DNA from: Alicyclobacillus herbarius DSM 13609
GTDB taxonomy: Bacteria; Bacillota; Bacilli; Alicyclobacillales; Alicyclobacillaceae
DNA: 64,000 bases
NCBI RefSeq assembly: GCF_000430585.1
Contig: NZ_AUMH01000003.1
Location: forward strand, 142,882 to 206,881
Reading direction: 5' to 3'
Below the pieces are notes generated by a model, which ran no database searches, had not been told where the DNA came from, and worked only from the letters and a program-made list of their open reading frames with translations. The position numbers and the translations under genes were made by a program. How positions within the stretch are numbered: the first letter of the stretch is position 1; every line of letters starts with the position of its first letter. Of the stretch, positions 42,014 to 51,676 are shown in pieces.

Positions 42014-43462
42014 TCAACGATTCCCATGCACGCTGGCAGCCTCTAACGAATCCACGGGCGGATCGCGCCGGGCCACGCCCGTTTGTACCGCCGCCTCGGC
42101 AACCGCCTTGCGCACCGACTCAACCACATGCGGATTGAAAACGCTCGGGATAATGTACTGTTCGTTCAGCTGTTCCTCCGGCACACACGCCGCAATCGCA
42201 CGCGCCGCAGCCAGTTTCATCTCCTCATTGATTTCCCGCGCCCGCACATCGAGCGCCCCGCGGAAAATCCCTGGAAAGCACAACACGTTGTTAATCTGAT
42301 TCGGATAGTCCGATCTCCCTGTGGCCATCACCCGGACATACGGCTCGGCTTCTTCCGGCAGAATCTCAGGAATCGGATTGGCCATGGCAAAGACAATTGG
42401 GTTCTCGGCCATCGTCTTCAGGTGGTCCACCGTTAACACGCCCGGCCCGGACACCCCGATGAACACATCGGCTCCACGAATGGCGTCGGCCAAGGTGCCG
42501 GACATCCCCCGTCGGTTGGTATTTTCCGCGTACCACTGTTTGATGGGGTTGTCATAAGTGTGCCCGGGTTCAATGATGCCACTGCGATCGCAGCCAATGA
42601 CGTCGCATACACCCGAGGCCAACAGAATCTTGGTACAGGCCACGCCAGCCGCACCCACCCCGCTCATCACCACGTGCAGGTCCGCCATCCGTTTTCCCAC
42701 AATCTTCAGGGCGTTCAGCAGACCAGCCAGCATCACCACGGCCGTACCGTGTTGATCATCGTGAAAGACGGGAATATCGAGTTCCTGCCGCAGCCGTTCT
42801 TCGATTTCAAAACACCGCGGCGAGGAAATGTCCTCGAGGTTAATGCCTCCAAATACCGGAGCGATGCCTTTCACCATGCGGATAATTTCTTCCGTGTCCT
42901 GAGTATCCAGGCAAATCGGGAACGCGTCCACATCAGCAAACTGCTTGAACAGCATCGCCTTGCCTTCCATCACGGGCAGCGCCGCGCGTGGGCCAATATT
43001 GCCAAGCCCCAACACGGCCGATCCGTCCGTTACCACAGCGATGGTATTGCGTTTGATGGTGAGCTGGAACGCCTTGCTCGGGTCTTGGTGGATGGCTTGA
43101 CAAACCCGTGCCACCCCCGGCGTGTAGACCATCGATAGGTCATCCCGGTTTTTCACCGGCACCTTCAGGTGCGTGCCGATTTTACCCCCAAGGTGAACCA
43201 GAAACGTCCGGTCGGAAGCGTGCACAATCTCGATTCCGTCCAGATCCCGTAAAGCCTGAATCACCCGCTGCCCATCCTCGTCGCTGCGGACGCTGACCGT
43301 AACATCTCGCACCGTATATTCTTTGGCCACGTGGTGAACGTCCATGGCGACAATGTCTCCGCCTGCCTCACTCATCGCCGTATAGGCGTCGCTGAAACGA
43401 ACGCCCCGGGCGATGCGCAGGCGAAGCACAAGCCGCAACTCATTTCCGCCTGAATGAGCCAC
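42014..43462 (-). CDS. NAD(P)-dependent malic enzyme with N-terminal ACT domain
   Basis: Oxidatively decarboxylates malate to pyruvate. Residues about 5-90 form an ACT-like domain (LRLVLRLRIAR to ASDRTFLVHLGGKI), a ligand-sensing module found in one branch of bacterial malic enzymes. The catalytic part has YTPGVARVC, VVTDGSAVLGLGNIGP, NLEDISSPRCFEIE, FHDDQHGTAVV and the nucleotide-binding GVGAAGVACT. The start is GTG 43462, five to six bases after GGGAGGGG; ATG 43480 upstream lies ahead of that site. 482 residues. The ligand of the ACT domain is unknown. Confidence 0.9.
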   Translation of the reverse strand: MAHSGGNELRLVLRLRIARGVRFSDAYTAMSEAGGDIVAMDVHHVAKEYTVRDVTVSVRSDEDGQRVIQALRDLDGIEIVHASDRTFLVHLGGKIGTHLKVPVKNRDDLSMVYTPGVARVCQAIHQDPSKAFQLTIKRNTIAVVTDGSAVLGLGNIGPRAALPVMEGKAMLFKQFADVDAFPICLDTQDTEEIIRMVKGIAPVFGGINLEDISSPRCFEIEERLRQELDIPVFHDDQHGTAVVMLAGLLNALKIVGKRMADLHVVMSGVGAAGVACTKILLASGVCDVIGCDRSGIIEPGHTYDNPIKQWYAENTNRRGMSGTLADAIRGADVFIGVSGPGVLTVDHLKTMAENPIVFAMANPIPEILPEEAEPYVRVMATGRSDYPNQINNVLCFPGIFRGALDVRAREINEEMKLAAARAIAACVPEEQLNEQYIIPSVFNPHVVESVRKAVAEAAVQTGVARRDPPVDSLEAASVHGNR

Positions 43463-43584
43463 ATCGTCCCCTCCCAGCATAACTATCTGAATTCTAATAA
43501 TCCTTATACTACCATGGATTGATGAAGAAGTGTTATCCGGAGGGACAATGTATGTCAACGGACGGTGCAGTTTCTTTAGCCCTG

Positions 43585-44670
43585 TTAACGGGACGCAGCC
43601 CGGACCAGGGTGCGCAGCGTGGCCGCAGCGTCTTCCAGGACCTGCTGGACCAGCGCCCCCGCCGGATGGGACGCAGCCAAGGCATGTGCCTGTCCGGCCC
43701 ATAACGACATAAATTCGACATTGCCGGTCTCCGCTGCAGCCCGGCGAATGTCCTGGGTCAGCGCGTTCTGTATCGGATACGGGGGAATCTCCCCGGGATA
43801 CTGGGCCATTCGCTCCATAAAAGTGGTCCGCAGGCCGCGCGCCCACTTCCCTGAGTAGGCTCGCGTCAGCTCCGTCTCATCTTCATCGCTGGCTTGTAGC
43901 CGCTGTTTGTACGCCTGGTGCACCCCGCTCTCCAGACAGGTCAGGAACGCGGTTCCCATCTGGACCGCGCTGGCGCCGAGCGCCAAGGCCGCGACCAAGC
44001 CTCGCCCATCCATGATGCCACCAGACGCAATCACCGGGATTTGCACCTTATCGACAACTTGTGGGACCAAGGCCATGGTTCCGATGAGGGCCCGGTTTAC
44101 GTCGTCCTCAGCAAATGTGCCGCGGTGCCCACCCGCTTCGCTTCCCTGCGCGACAACCGCATCCACTCCCGCCTGTTCCAGCAACACGGCTTCCCGAACC
44201 GTCGTCGCGGTTCCAATAATCACGGCGTGTTCTTTCAACCGCTGCAGGGTTTTTTCCCCCGGGATGCCAAACGTGAAGCTGAATACGGGGACCTTCTCCT
44301 CGACCACAACCTCGACCTGCTCCTCAAAATCCACCTCCACGGCGGGCGTCCCAGTCCGTTGCGACAGCCCCAAGTCTTCCCGAATCTCGTTGAGGTACGC
44401 GTTCATGTCCTCCACAACCGCCGCCTCGATGTCCGGGACGGTTTCCAGCGCAAACAAGTTGACGGCAAACGGCCTCTCCGTCAGTTCACGAACCCGGCGG
44501 ATCTGGTCGCGAAGTGCATCCGGCCGCAGGTAACCGCCGCCGATGGTGCCCAAACCGCCTTGATTGGATACGGCGGCTACGAGCTCCGGCGTCGTCGGTC
44601 CGCCGGCCATCCCGGCCTGAATCAGCGGGTAGCGAATCTTCAGCAACTCGGTGATGCGCGTGTTCAACAC
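43585..44670 (-). CDS. Nitronate monooxygenase / 2-nitropropane dioxygenase-like FMN enzyme
   Basis: A 361-residue TIM-barrel flavoprotein. IRYPLIQAGMAGGPTTPELV at the N-terminus, the FMN-phosphate loop VIASGGIMDGRG and the GSEAGGHRG motif with the putative catalytic His are typical of class II nitronate monooxygenases; enoyl-ACP reductase FabK has a similar layout. Such enzymes oxidise alkyl nitronates with O2. GTG 44670 is chosen because AAAGGAG lies nine bases upstream. Stands alone. Confidence 0.88.
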   Translation of the reverse strand: MLNTRITELLKIRYPLIQAGMAGGPTTPELVAAVSNQGGLGTIGGGYLRPDALRDQIRRVRELTERPFAVNLFALETVPDIEAAVVEDMNAYLNEIREDLGLSQRTGTPAVEVDFEEQVEVVVEEKVPVFSFTFGIPGEKTLQRLKEHAVIIGTATTVREAVLLEQAGVDAVVAQGSEAGGHRGTFAEDDVNRALIGTMALVPQVVDKVQIPVIASGGIMDGRGLVAALALGASAVQMGTAFLTCLESGVHQAYKQRLQASDEDETELTRAYSGKWARGLRTTFMERMAQYPGEIPPYPIQNALTQDIRRAAAETGNVEFMSLWAGQAHALAASHPAGALVQQVLEDAAATLRTLVRAASR

Positions 44671-44760
44671 CCGAATCTTCTCCTTTCCCAGAAACAAGGT
44701 CAGGCAGAGCCGGTCACAGTCAAGTCGCCCGAACCGGCCTGCCTGAACGAATCATCCAGA

Positions 44761-45999
44761 TTATACCTTGGAGGCCCACTCCCCATGGCGGAGAACCGGC
44801 ACCCACCGTCCGGACGCGTCCAACCCGTTAATATTCAACTCCGCTGAGCCAATCATGAAGTCCACGTGCATCAAGCTCGTGTTAAGTCCCCGCCTTTTCA
44901 ACTCATCCCGGTTCATCCGTACCCCATCCTTGAGATTCAGGGGATAGGCCGACCCGATGGCCAGGTGGCAAGACGCGTTTTCATCGAACAAGGTATGATG
45001 GAACAGAACACCGGCCTGAGAGACAGGAGAACTGTTCGGAACCAGTGCCACTTCGCCAAGGTAATGGGAGCCTTCATCCGTTTCGATGATCGACGCGAGC
45101 ACGTCCTCTCCGACGCGCGCTTTGTACTCGACGATACGGCCTTCCGAAAAGTGAAGCTCAAAGTCTTCAATCCGTTGGCCGGCGTGTAAGAGCGGACGCG
45201 TACTGCGGACCACCCCCTCGACACGGGTATACTGGGGTGCCGTGAAACACTCTTCCGTCGGTAGGTTAGGGACAAAGAACACCCCGTTCTGCGTGCTCGT
45301 TCCACCCCCAACCCACACATGATCCTCTGGCAGCCCGATGGTCAGATCCGTACCTGGTGCCGTATAGTGCAGTTGTTGAAACCGGGCCGCGTTGAGGGCA
45401 GCCACCCGCCGACCGAGCCCGTCCACATGGTCCTGCCACGCCTGCACCGGGTCTGGGGTATCGAGGCGAATCACTCGCGCCACCGTGTCCCACAAATGTT
45501 CCAGCCGCTGGTCGGGCGGATCGTCTGGATAGACCTCGGCCGCCCAGGCTTCGGTCGGCAGTGCGATGATGGACCAATTCACTTTCGCCGACTGGATGGC
45601 CTCCCGGTATGGATGCAACGCCTGTTGTGCAGCCCGAACGGCCAAGATGGAGCGCTCAACCGGCACGCCATCCATCAGTTTCGGGTCCGGCGCGATAACG
45701 GTCAGAAAGGCGGCTCCGGTCTCTGCCAACTCGATGTAGGGTTGGGCCTTCCACTGGGGATACTCCTTCAGCTGCGCCTCCGGCTCCGACAGCAACCGCG
45801 TTCGCTGCACGTGGTCGTCCTGCCACATCACGTGTACGGTCGCGGCCCCCACCTGGTAAGCCACTTCCACCACCTTGCGCACGAACGCATAGGCTTCAAC
45901 CGGCGCGTGAATCACAAGCACCTGATTGGGCTGGAGGTGAATCCCCACTCGGATAGCCAAATCCGCGTACCGCTCCAGCCGTTCACTTTGTGAAATCAT
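44761..45999 (-). CDS. M29-family aminopeptidase (AmpS/AmpT-like)
   Basis: A 412-residue thermophilic-type metallo-aminopeptidase. The co-catalytic metal site shows as YLGEVALVP and LFHHTLFDENASCHLAIGSAYP, with Glu, His, Asp and His ligands; N-terminal QVLVIHAPVEAYAFVRKV is also family-typical. It removes N-terminal residues from peptides in the cytosol. ATG 45999 follows a run of seven G; the frame is open 13 codons further. It lies 279 bases after the aldehyde dehydrogenase on the same strand. Confidence 0.88.
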   Translation of the reverse strand: MISQSERLERYADLAIRVGIHLQPNQVLVIHAPVEAYAFVRKVVEVAYQVGAATVHVMWQDDHVQRTRLLSEPEAQLKEYPQWKAQPYIELAETGAAFLTVIAPDPKLMDGVPVERSILAVRAAQQALHPYREAIQSAKVNWSIIALPTEAWAAEVYPDDPPDQRLEHLWDTVARVIRLDTPDPVQAWQDHVDGLGRRVAALNAARFQQLHYTAPGTDLTIGLPEDHVWVGGGTSTQNGVFFVPNLPTEECFTAPQYTRVEGVVRSTRPLLHAGQRIEDFELHFSEGRIVEYKARVGEDVLASIIETDEGSHYLGEVALVPNSSPVSQAGVLFHHTLFDENASCHLAIGSAYPLNLKDGVRMNRDELKRRGLNTSLMHVDFMIGSAELNINGLDASGRWVPVLRHGEWASKV

Positions 46000-46000
46000 G

Positions 46001-46278
46001 GAAACCCCCCCATGTTTCAATCCACGTCCTGCCTTCATCCGTCCGCACCATCAGCCGCAAAGGTGCATGCATCGACACATCTGTGCTTCTGGGCTCAACA
46101 CGGCCCGGCCCCCTCTTCCTCCACTCTAAGCATACAACCTGGCCGGATGCGCGCAAGCATCCGACCATTCCACTCGGTACGTTTCTTTTCCGGTGCGCGT
46201 CGACTTCGACTCATGGGTGAACGGTCCCTCAAGCTCAGGCCACGGGCTTGCCTCCATCGCTTATTGCGTCCCATGTCC
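46001..46278. other. Intergenic region with a small hairpin
   Basis: CGGATGC (46144-46150) and GCATCCG (46157-46163) form a seven-pair stem without a U-tract. No supported gene; probably the trailer of the aldehyde dehydrogenase and the promoter of the aminopeptidase gene. Confidence 0.35.
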
Positions 46279-47718
46279 CTACAGACCAAAGGATACAAAC
46301 TTGGTCTCCAGAAACTCGTCCATGGCGTACCGGCCGCCCTCTCGGCCCAACCCGCTTTCCTTAAAGCCACCAAAGGGGGCCTGGATCTGGGTGGGCGCCC
46401 CGTCGTTGACGCCAACGATGCCATACTCGAGACTTTCGGCCAGACGGAACGAGCGGCTGACGTTCTGAGTATAAACGTAGGCGGCTAGTCCGTACGTCGA
46501 ATCGTTCGCCATACGGATCGCCTCTTCCTCGTCTCGGAACGGAATCACCGGCACCACCGGACCAAATGTCTCCTCGGTGTAGATACGCATTTCTGGAGTC
46601 ACTCCGACCAGCACTGTCGGCTCAACAAACCAACCTTTCGCGTAGTCGCCTTCCGTCAGCCGCCCACCGCCACAGACGAGGACCGCCCCTTTTTCCTTTG
46701 CATCCGCGATGTGCGACAAGACCTTTTCCATGCCCTGCTGATTGATGAGCGGACCAATCTCGACCGTCTTGTCGCGGCCGTCGCCGACTTTCGCCCGCAC
46801 GAGCCGCTGTTTCAACTTGGCGACGAACGTGTCCAAGACCGATTCCTCGACGTATAGACGATTCGTGCAGATGCACATTTGCCCCGCATTGCGGTACTTA
46901 CTCTCGAACAACCCCTCTACCGCCGCATCCAGGTCCGCATCCGCAAACACCAGGAATGGGGCGTGTCCACCCAACTCCAGACTGACCCGTTTCACCTGCT
47001 GGGCGGCACCCTGCATCAGCAGCTTACCGACCCGGGTCGATCCGGTAAAGGCAATTTTTCGCACCTTCGGATTATCGAGAAACTCGCGTCCCACGCGTTC
47101 CGGATTACCGATGACTAAGTTGGCGGTCCCGGCCGGGAACCCGGCCTCGGCAATGAGTTCAAACAAACGGACGGCAGACAAAGGCGTCGATTCGGCCGGC
47201 TTGAGCACGACCGTACACCCAGCCGCCAACGCCGGAGCAATCTTGCGCGCCACCATGTTCACCGGGAAATTCCACGGCGTAATCGCGGCTACGACACCGA
47301 CCGGCTGGCGCATGACGACAATCCGCTTGTTCGGAAACGACGAAGGAACGGTGTCCCCGTACACGCGCTTGGCCTCTTCCGCATACCAGAGAAAATAGTC
47401 AGCAGAACCCACGACCTCCCCCTTCGCTTCTCGCAGGGGCTTGCCCATCTCGGTCGAAATCAACAACGCCAATTCATCTCGATGCTGATACACCAATTCA
47501 TAGAGCCGATATAAGTACCGCGACCGCTCACGCGCCGTCAGCCTTGACCAGCTTGGGAACGCCCGGTGCGCGGCATCAATCGCCTTTTTTGCATCTCGTT
47601 CATCCCCAAACGTGGTTATCCCCACGAGTTCTTGCGTGGCCGGGTTGTGGACAGACAGCGTTTGCTGGCTTTCTGCGGTCACCCATTCTCCGTCAATATA
47701 CATCTTGCGAATCTCCAT
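46279..47718 (-). CDS. NAD(P)-dependent aldehyde dehydrogenase, succinate-semialdehyde type
   Basis: A 479-residue ALDH superfamily enzyme. ITPWNFPVNMVARKIAPALAAG gives the conserved Asn, FTGSTRVGKLLM the cofactor loop, LELGGHAPFLVF the general-base Glu and GQMCICTNRLYV the nucleophilic Cys. The closest known types are GabD-like succinate-semialdehyde and related dehydrogenases; the physiological aldehyde is not certain. ATG 47718 follows GGAGG at eight bases. A strong cre-like element lies upstream, suggesting glucose repression. Confidence 0.88.
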   Translation of the reverse strand: MEIRKMYIDGEWVTAESQQTLSVHNPATQELVGITTFGDERDAKKAIDAAHRAFPSWSRLTARERSRYLYRLYELVYQHRDELALLISTEMGKPLREAKGEVVGSADYFLWYAEEAKRVYGDTVPSSFPNKRIVVMRQPVGVVAAITPWNFPVNMVARKIAPALAAGCTVVLKPAESTPLSAVRLFELIAEAGFPAGTANLVIGNPERVGREFLDNPKVRKIAFTGSTRVGKLLMQGAAQQVKRVSLELGGHAPFLVFADADLDAAVEGLFESKYRNAGQMCICTNRLYVEESVLDTFVAKLKQRLVRAKVGDGRDKTVEIGPLINQQGMEKVLSHIADAKEKGAVLVCGGGRLTEGDYAKGWFVEPTVLVGVTPEMRIYTEETFGPVVPVIPFRDEEEAIRMANDSTYGLAAYVYTQNVSRSFRLAESLEYGIVGVNDGAPTQIQAPFGGFKESGLGREGGRYAMDEFLETKFVSFGL

Positions 47719-47796
47719 CGCACTGGCCTCCTTACAGAGTGACCCGTTTGTCTCATGCCTTCCACATGAATATCTCCGCGTCTAATCCGCTCTCGA

Positions 47797-47874
47797 TTAA
47801 AGCGCTTTCATCCAACTGAAACAAGCGCTTGCTTGCAGTATTAGGATATCACACGCTGCGGCCGGTCTGTCAAA
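47797..47874 (-). promoter_or_regulatory. cre-like site and candidate promoter of the aldehyde dehydrogenase gene
   Basis: TTAAAGCGCTTTCA (47797-47810) matches 13 of 14 positions of the CcpA-box consensus TGWAANCGNTNWCA. A second AAGCGCTT core follows at 47823-47830. Further upstream on the minus strand TTGACA (47869-47874) stands 17 bases from GATATC, a weak -10. The boxes would lie just downstream of the transcription start, a roadblock position. Confidence 0.5.
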
Positions 47875-47999
47875 TGACAATTCGGCGGTTTTGTTGTCGG
47901 AAACCGGTGACGCTGTCTCACTTCGACAAACATCGCAACCGACTTGGTTTAGACTCGAGGTAAGATACGCGGCCACTCATTTCTGGGGAGGGATGCCTC

Positions 48000-48443
48000 G
48001 TGACGGTACGGGAAGCTGCTGAACTTCTGGGTTGTCATCCCAGCACCGTACGCCGTTGGATTCAAAGAGGAAAGTTAAAGGCCGAACAAGTCCAAGATAC
48101 CTTCGGCCCCACCTACATCATCGATCCGGCGGAGCTCGCGGCGCTCGGCTTCAAAGACACACCCGGTGACGACAAAGGAACCACCAGTGTATCACCGGCC
48201 AATATCAGCGGCGGCGAATCGGCACACCTTGCCCATCAACTGGGCACCCTACAGACCAGCGTGGAGACCGTGTTGAAAGAACACGCGCAGCTACGAGCCA
48301 CCCTGGACAAAATCCTGAAGATTCTTGAGCTCCAGGAAGACGCGCACCGCAAGAGTCGGGATCAACAACTGACGGCCGTTCTCAGGTCGATGCAGGAACA
48401 CAAGCACACGCGTAGTTCGCGGCGCCTGATGTGGAGCCACTGA
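48000..48443 (+). CDS. Excisionase/MerR-type helix-turn-helix protein with coiled-coil tail
   Basis: 147 residues. The N-terminal 45 form a winged-helix of the excisionase (HTH_17) type: TVREAAELLGCHPSTVRRWIQRGKLKA. A linker of about 35 residues precedes a long helix (about 80-135, heptad-like HLAHQLGTLQTSVETVLKEH) that probably dimerises, and the C-terminus is basic. Similar layouts occur in Bacillota regulators such as RacA-like proteins, which bind DNA at chromosome ends during sporulation; that identity is not proven. The start is GTG 48000 behind GGGGAGGG. Confidence 0.65.
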   Translation: MTVREAAELLGCHPSTVRRWIQRGKLKAEQVQDTFGPTYIIDPAELAALGFKDTPGDDKGTTSVSPANISGGESAHLAHQLGTLQTSVETVLKEHAQLRATLDKILKILELQEDAHRKSRDQQLTAVLRSMQEHKHTRSSRRLMWSH

Positions 48444-48451
48444 CACACACA

Positions 48452-48474
48452 GACGAGGGGCGTTGCCCCTCGTC
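48452..48474. terminator. Hairpin between convergent genes
   Basis: GACGAGGGGC (48452-48461) is the exact reverse complement of GCCCCTCGTC (48465-48474); loop GTT. Both sides lack a long U-tract, but the stem is strong and sits between the HTH gene and the convergent MFS gene. Confidence 0.6.
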
Positions 48475-48525
48475 GGCATCTTCACTCATGGAACCGCCCG
48501 ACTTTCTATCCGATTTCCTATCCAA

Positions 48526-49974
48526 TCACTTCGCCCTCGCGACGGTTGAGTACGGTCGCGCTTCGCGAGGCTTTCGCGAGGCTTCAGTGTCAAGGAGAGA
48601 CGGATCGTCAATGGAACGATTCGTTGGTTCTGGTACCAGCCAGCTCAAGGCCCAGCCAAGTCCAGAAAAAATGCACGTGATGATAAACGTGCCCCGTAAC
48701 CCGAACGTATGCAGAATGACTGGAAAGAGAAAAACGCCGATGAATGCCCCTAGTTTGGCCACACCTGCGGACAAGCCGTGCCCAGTTGTACGGACGCTGA
48801 CGGGAAACACTTCGGCGGCTAACACAAAGGTGGTCATGTTCGGACCAAACTCGGCAAAAAAGTAGCTGACTCCGTAAAGCACGAGAAACGGCAAGACCTG
48901 TTGCGTCATGCCGGGCACCGCACCCATAGCGAGAAAGGTGAGGCCCATCACGGCGAACCCTAGCATCTGCAGGCGACGGTGTCCGACCTTATCAATTTTC
49001 GCGACGGCTAGTGCGTACCCAGGCAAAGCCGCGATGGCAAACACAATGAGCGTCCAAGCTTCACTCTGTAACAAATCGGCATGTGGAGCCACCCACTGCA
49101 TGATAAGCGGAGTCGAGATGGAATTTCCGTAGTAGGCATAGTCAAACAGGAACCACGTGCCGGCCGTACCGATTAAGACCTTCAGCATATGGCCATGGGT
49201 CAAAAACTCGCGCAACGTCATGCGCCGAGCCCGGCCCCCTTCCGCACGCGCCGTAGCCGCCACCTGTCCCTGGGTATACTCACCCAACGACTGGGCAGCG
49301 GTAGTCGCCCGTCCAAGTACCTGGGCCTGAAATCGCGGTGATTCGGGCATCCGGGATCGTGCATAAATGACACTGAGCGCAGGTATCGCGCCAAGTCCTA
49401 AGAGAATACGCCAGATGAGGTCATGCGGTAAACCACTGGCCAGCAAAGTAATAGCGACGATAGGGCCAGCAATCAAGCCGAGGGCCTGCATCGAAAAGAC
49501 CATACCGACCAGCTTGCCGCGGTCTTTGACGTTGGCATACTCGCTCATGATGACCGCACTGATAGGATAATCGCCACCAATACCCAGTCCCAGGATAAAC
49601 CGGAAGACAAGCAGCCAGGCTAAATTTGGAGCCAGGGCAGACAGGACAGCCCCGGCCGTCATGATGGCCGCGACCAACCCGTATAGCTTTTTCCGGCCTA
49701 AGATGTCAGCCAAACGCCCAAAGACAAGTGCCCCGACAAAGTTTGCAATCAGTGTGGTGCTTCCGACCAATCCGACCATTGAGGTCGACAGGTGCCATTC
49801 CCCACGAATCAGTACCAGAGCCGGTCCAATGATGAATAAGTCATATGCATCCGTAAAAAATCCGAGTCCGGCGATAAGTACGGCACGTAGGTGAAACAGA
49901 CTGAGCGGCGCCTGATCGAGAGCTTGTGAAATGGAGTCGGAACCTCTCTCCAATTGGCGCTCCGACGATACCAC
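48526..49974 (-). CDS. MFS transporter, phosphate:H+ symporter-like
   Basis: About 482 residues with 12 membrane segments. GFFTDAYDLFIIGPALVLI in the first helix and LGLGIGGDYPISAVIMSEYA in the fourth are signatures of the PHS/sugar-porter branch (PHO84-like), and FGRLADILGRKK is the MFS loop 2-3 motif. Related bacterial proteins carry organic acids or phosphate, so the substrate is open. The start is uncertain: GTG 49974 with AGGAAGG 14 bases upstream is given; the frame also opens with TTG at 50001. Confidence 0.8.
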   Translation of the reverse strand: MVSSERQLERGSDSISQALDQAPLSLFHLRAVLIAGLGFFTDAYDLFIIGPALVLIRGEWHLSTSMVGLVGSTTLIANFVGALVFGRLADILGRKKLYGLVAAIMTAGAVLSALAPNLAWLLVFRFILGLGIGGDYPISAVIMSEYANVKDRGKLVGMVFSMQALGLIAGPIVAITLLASGLPHDLIWRILLGLGAIPALSVIYARSRMPESPRFQAQVLGRATTAAQSLGEYTQGQVAATARAEGGRARRMTLREFLTHGHMLKVLIGTAGTWFLFDYAYYGNSISTPLIMQWVAPHADLLQSEAWTLIVFAIAALPGYALAVAKIDKVGHRRLQMLGFAVMGLTFLAMGAVPGMTQQVLPFLVLYGVSYFFAEFGPNMTTFVLAAEVFPVSVRTTGHGLSAGVAKLGAFIGVFLFPVILHTFGLRGTFIITCIFSGLGWALSWLVPEPTNRSIDDPSLLDTEASRKPREARPYSTVARAK

Positions 49975-50260
49975 CGTACTTGCACCATCCTTCCTGTACA
50001 ATATAAAGTTCGTAATAAGGGTACATATAGATTGTTAAGTTTGTGTAAATGTCACATTAAATCTTTGTCATGATCCGTATCCAGAACGTGCCCAAATCTG
50101 TCTTGGGTGTACGCTAGTATGAGATGAGTCATACGGATGGGGATAGCGCAACTCTATACCAGGACCCTTGTCCGCCGCCCTTGCCATACAGCCTTGCATA
50201 CCCGCTGAAGGGCATGGACTCTCATAAGCGGCGGAAATGGTTTATCGGGTGTCGTCGCGC
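49975..50260. other. Intergenic region with a long-range stem
   Basis: CCGCCGC (50172-50178) pairs with GCGGCGG (50228-50234), and the inner GCCCTT pairs with AAGGGC. No gene found. It lies after the MFS promoter region and before the end of the LOG gene, so the hairpin may belong to the LOG transcript. Confidence 0.35.
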
Positions 50261-50857
50261 TCAGTGAGAGAGGTCAGAAGTCGAGGAGGCTTGCCATAGC
50301 GGTTTGGCGATGGGCGAACGATAGGCTTTGAGCTTTTCCATCAGGTCTTGTGCGTCGTTGCCAAGTACAAGGAGTTGTTCGGAGGCCTTACGCACGAATC
50401 CGGCTTGGACCGCGTGATGAACCAAATCCATTAAGGGAACGTAATAATCCGCCACGTTTAACAAACCAATCGGTTTGTGGTGAATACCCAATTGGGCCCA
50501 ACTAACCACCTCAAACAGTTCTTCGAACGTGCCATACCCTCCTGGTAGGGCCACAAAAGCGTCTGAGAGGTTCCCCATCGTGGCCTTGCGTTCATGCATA
50601 TCTTTCACTTCAATGAGCTGGGACAATCCTGTGTGGACCACCTCACCGCGGAACAGCCCAGTAGGCATGACTCCAATCACCGTTCCGCCAGCATCAAGGA
50701 CCGCGTTAGCCACTTCCCCCATCAATCCGGATTTCGATCCGCCATAGACGAGTTCCCATCCATTGGCCGCGATAACCTGGCCAAGCTCACGCGCGTGGAG
50801 CTGGTATTTCGGATGTGCACCGAGGTTTGAACCGGCAAATACACAGATTCGTTTCAT
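50261..50857 (-). CDS. LOG-family Rossmann-fold protein (TIGR00730)
   Basis: A 198-residue protein with the LOG motifs FAGSNLGAHPKY, YGGSKSGLMGEVANA, ERKATM and PGGYGTFEEL. The plant founder hydrolyses cytokinin riboside monophosphates; bacterial members are nucleoside-monophosphate phosphoribohydrolases of uncertain purpose. ATG 50857 follows AGGAGACTGCGG. Annotated in older work as lysine decarboxylase, which is wrong for this family. Confidence 0.9.
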   Translation of the reverse strand: MKRICVFAGSNLGAHPKYQLHARELGQVIAANGWELVYGGSKSGLMGEVANAVLDAGGTVIGVMPTGLFRGEVVHTGLSQLIEVKDMHERKATMGNLSDAFVALPGGYGTFEELFEVVSWAQLGIHHKPIGLLNVADYYVPLMDLVHHAVQAGFVRKASEQLLVLGNDAQDLMEKLKAYRSPIAKPLWQASSTSDLSH

Positions 50858-50979
50858 CCGCAGTCTCCTCTCCGACAAATCACCCATACCCTATTGTATG
50901 CCTTTCCGCTCTTGTCCGCGCCACCTTTCTGGCCAGGCGAACTCCAGGCCAATAGAATTCCTATGGGAAAGCTGTCTAA

Positions 50980-51468
50980 TCAGCGAACATCCTTCGCCAG
51001 TTCAATCTCGTCATGGATCTCTATCCCATCATCGCCCACGAGTGGAATGGTTGGTTTGAGCCGGCGCGCTTCGTCGATGGCCCCCTGGTGTACAGCCACG
51101 AAGCGGTATCCACGGCGCAGGTAAAAGCGCATCGCAGCCAAGTTATCGTTGCTCGTAATCAGCCAGACACGGGTACACCGCTTTTGTTTGGCGAATCGCT
51201 CAACCTCGCGGAGAAGCCCGGTTCCCACCCCGCTGCCCGATTGAACGGCATTGAGGCTCATCAGTTCACAACCGTTCTCCTCGTCGAATCGATAGGTGGC
51301 CGCCCCTACGGGCTGGCCATCCGCCTTGGCGATGATCGCCTGTAAATCGGCCAGACGGTAGACATGCCCTCGGCTAACCATCATGTCTCCGCCCCACTCT
51401 GCCTGCCAAAGGGCAGTTAGCCATTGTACGTCTTGCTCTGTCTGCAGAGGTTGGATATCGAGGTCCAT
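50980..51468 (-). CDS. GNAT-family acetyltransferase
   Basis: A 162-residue single GNAT domain. The acetyl-CoA motif A appears as LNAVQSGSGVGTGLLREVERFAKQ, and RFYLRRGYRFVAVHQGAIDEARRLKP is the C-terminal motif B of this type; the tail with DEIELA is common in a subgroup of Bacillota N-acetyltransferases. Substrate unknown. ATG 51468 has AAAGGAGGAG eight bases upstream. Confidence 0.82.
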   Translation of the reverse strand: MDLDIQPLQTEQDVQWLTALWQAEWGGDMMVSRGHVYRLADLQAIIAKADGQPVGAATYRFDEENGCELMSLNAVQSGSGVGTGLLREVERFAKQKRCTRVWLITSNDNLAAMRFYLRRGYRFVAVHQGAIDEARRLKPTIPLVGDDGIEIHDEIELAKDVR

Positions 51469-51676
51469 GAACCACGCTCCTCCTTTCATGGCCGGGATAG
51501 CGGCAAAAAAATCGGGTGTTTTCGTAGTATAACACACGCCATAATCTTGCGGTCTTATTCTCTCGTCCTACCTCTTTGTACCTGAGTCAGCTATACTGAA
51601 ACTGTCTCTTGTCGAAGATTATTTTCCGAAGTGATGGAACTTCTTGAACGCTGAATAGACTGGGGGGTGAACGCCC

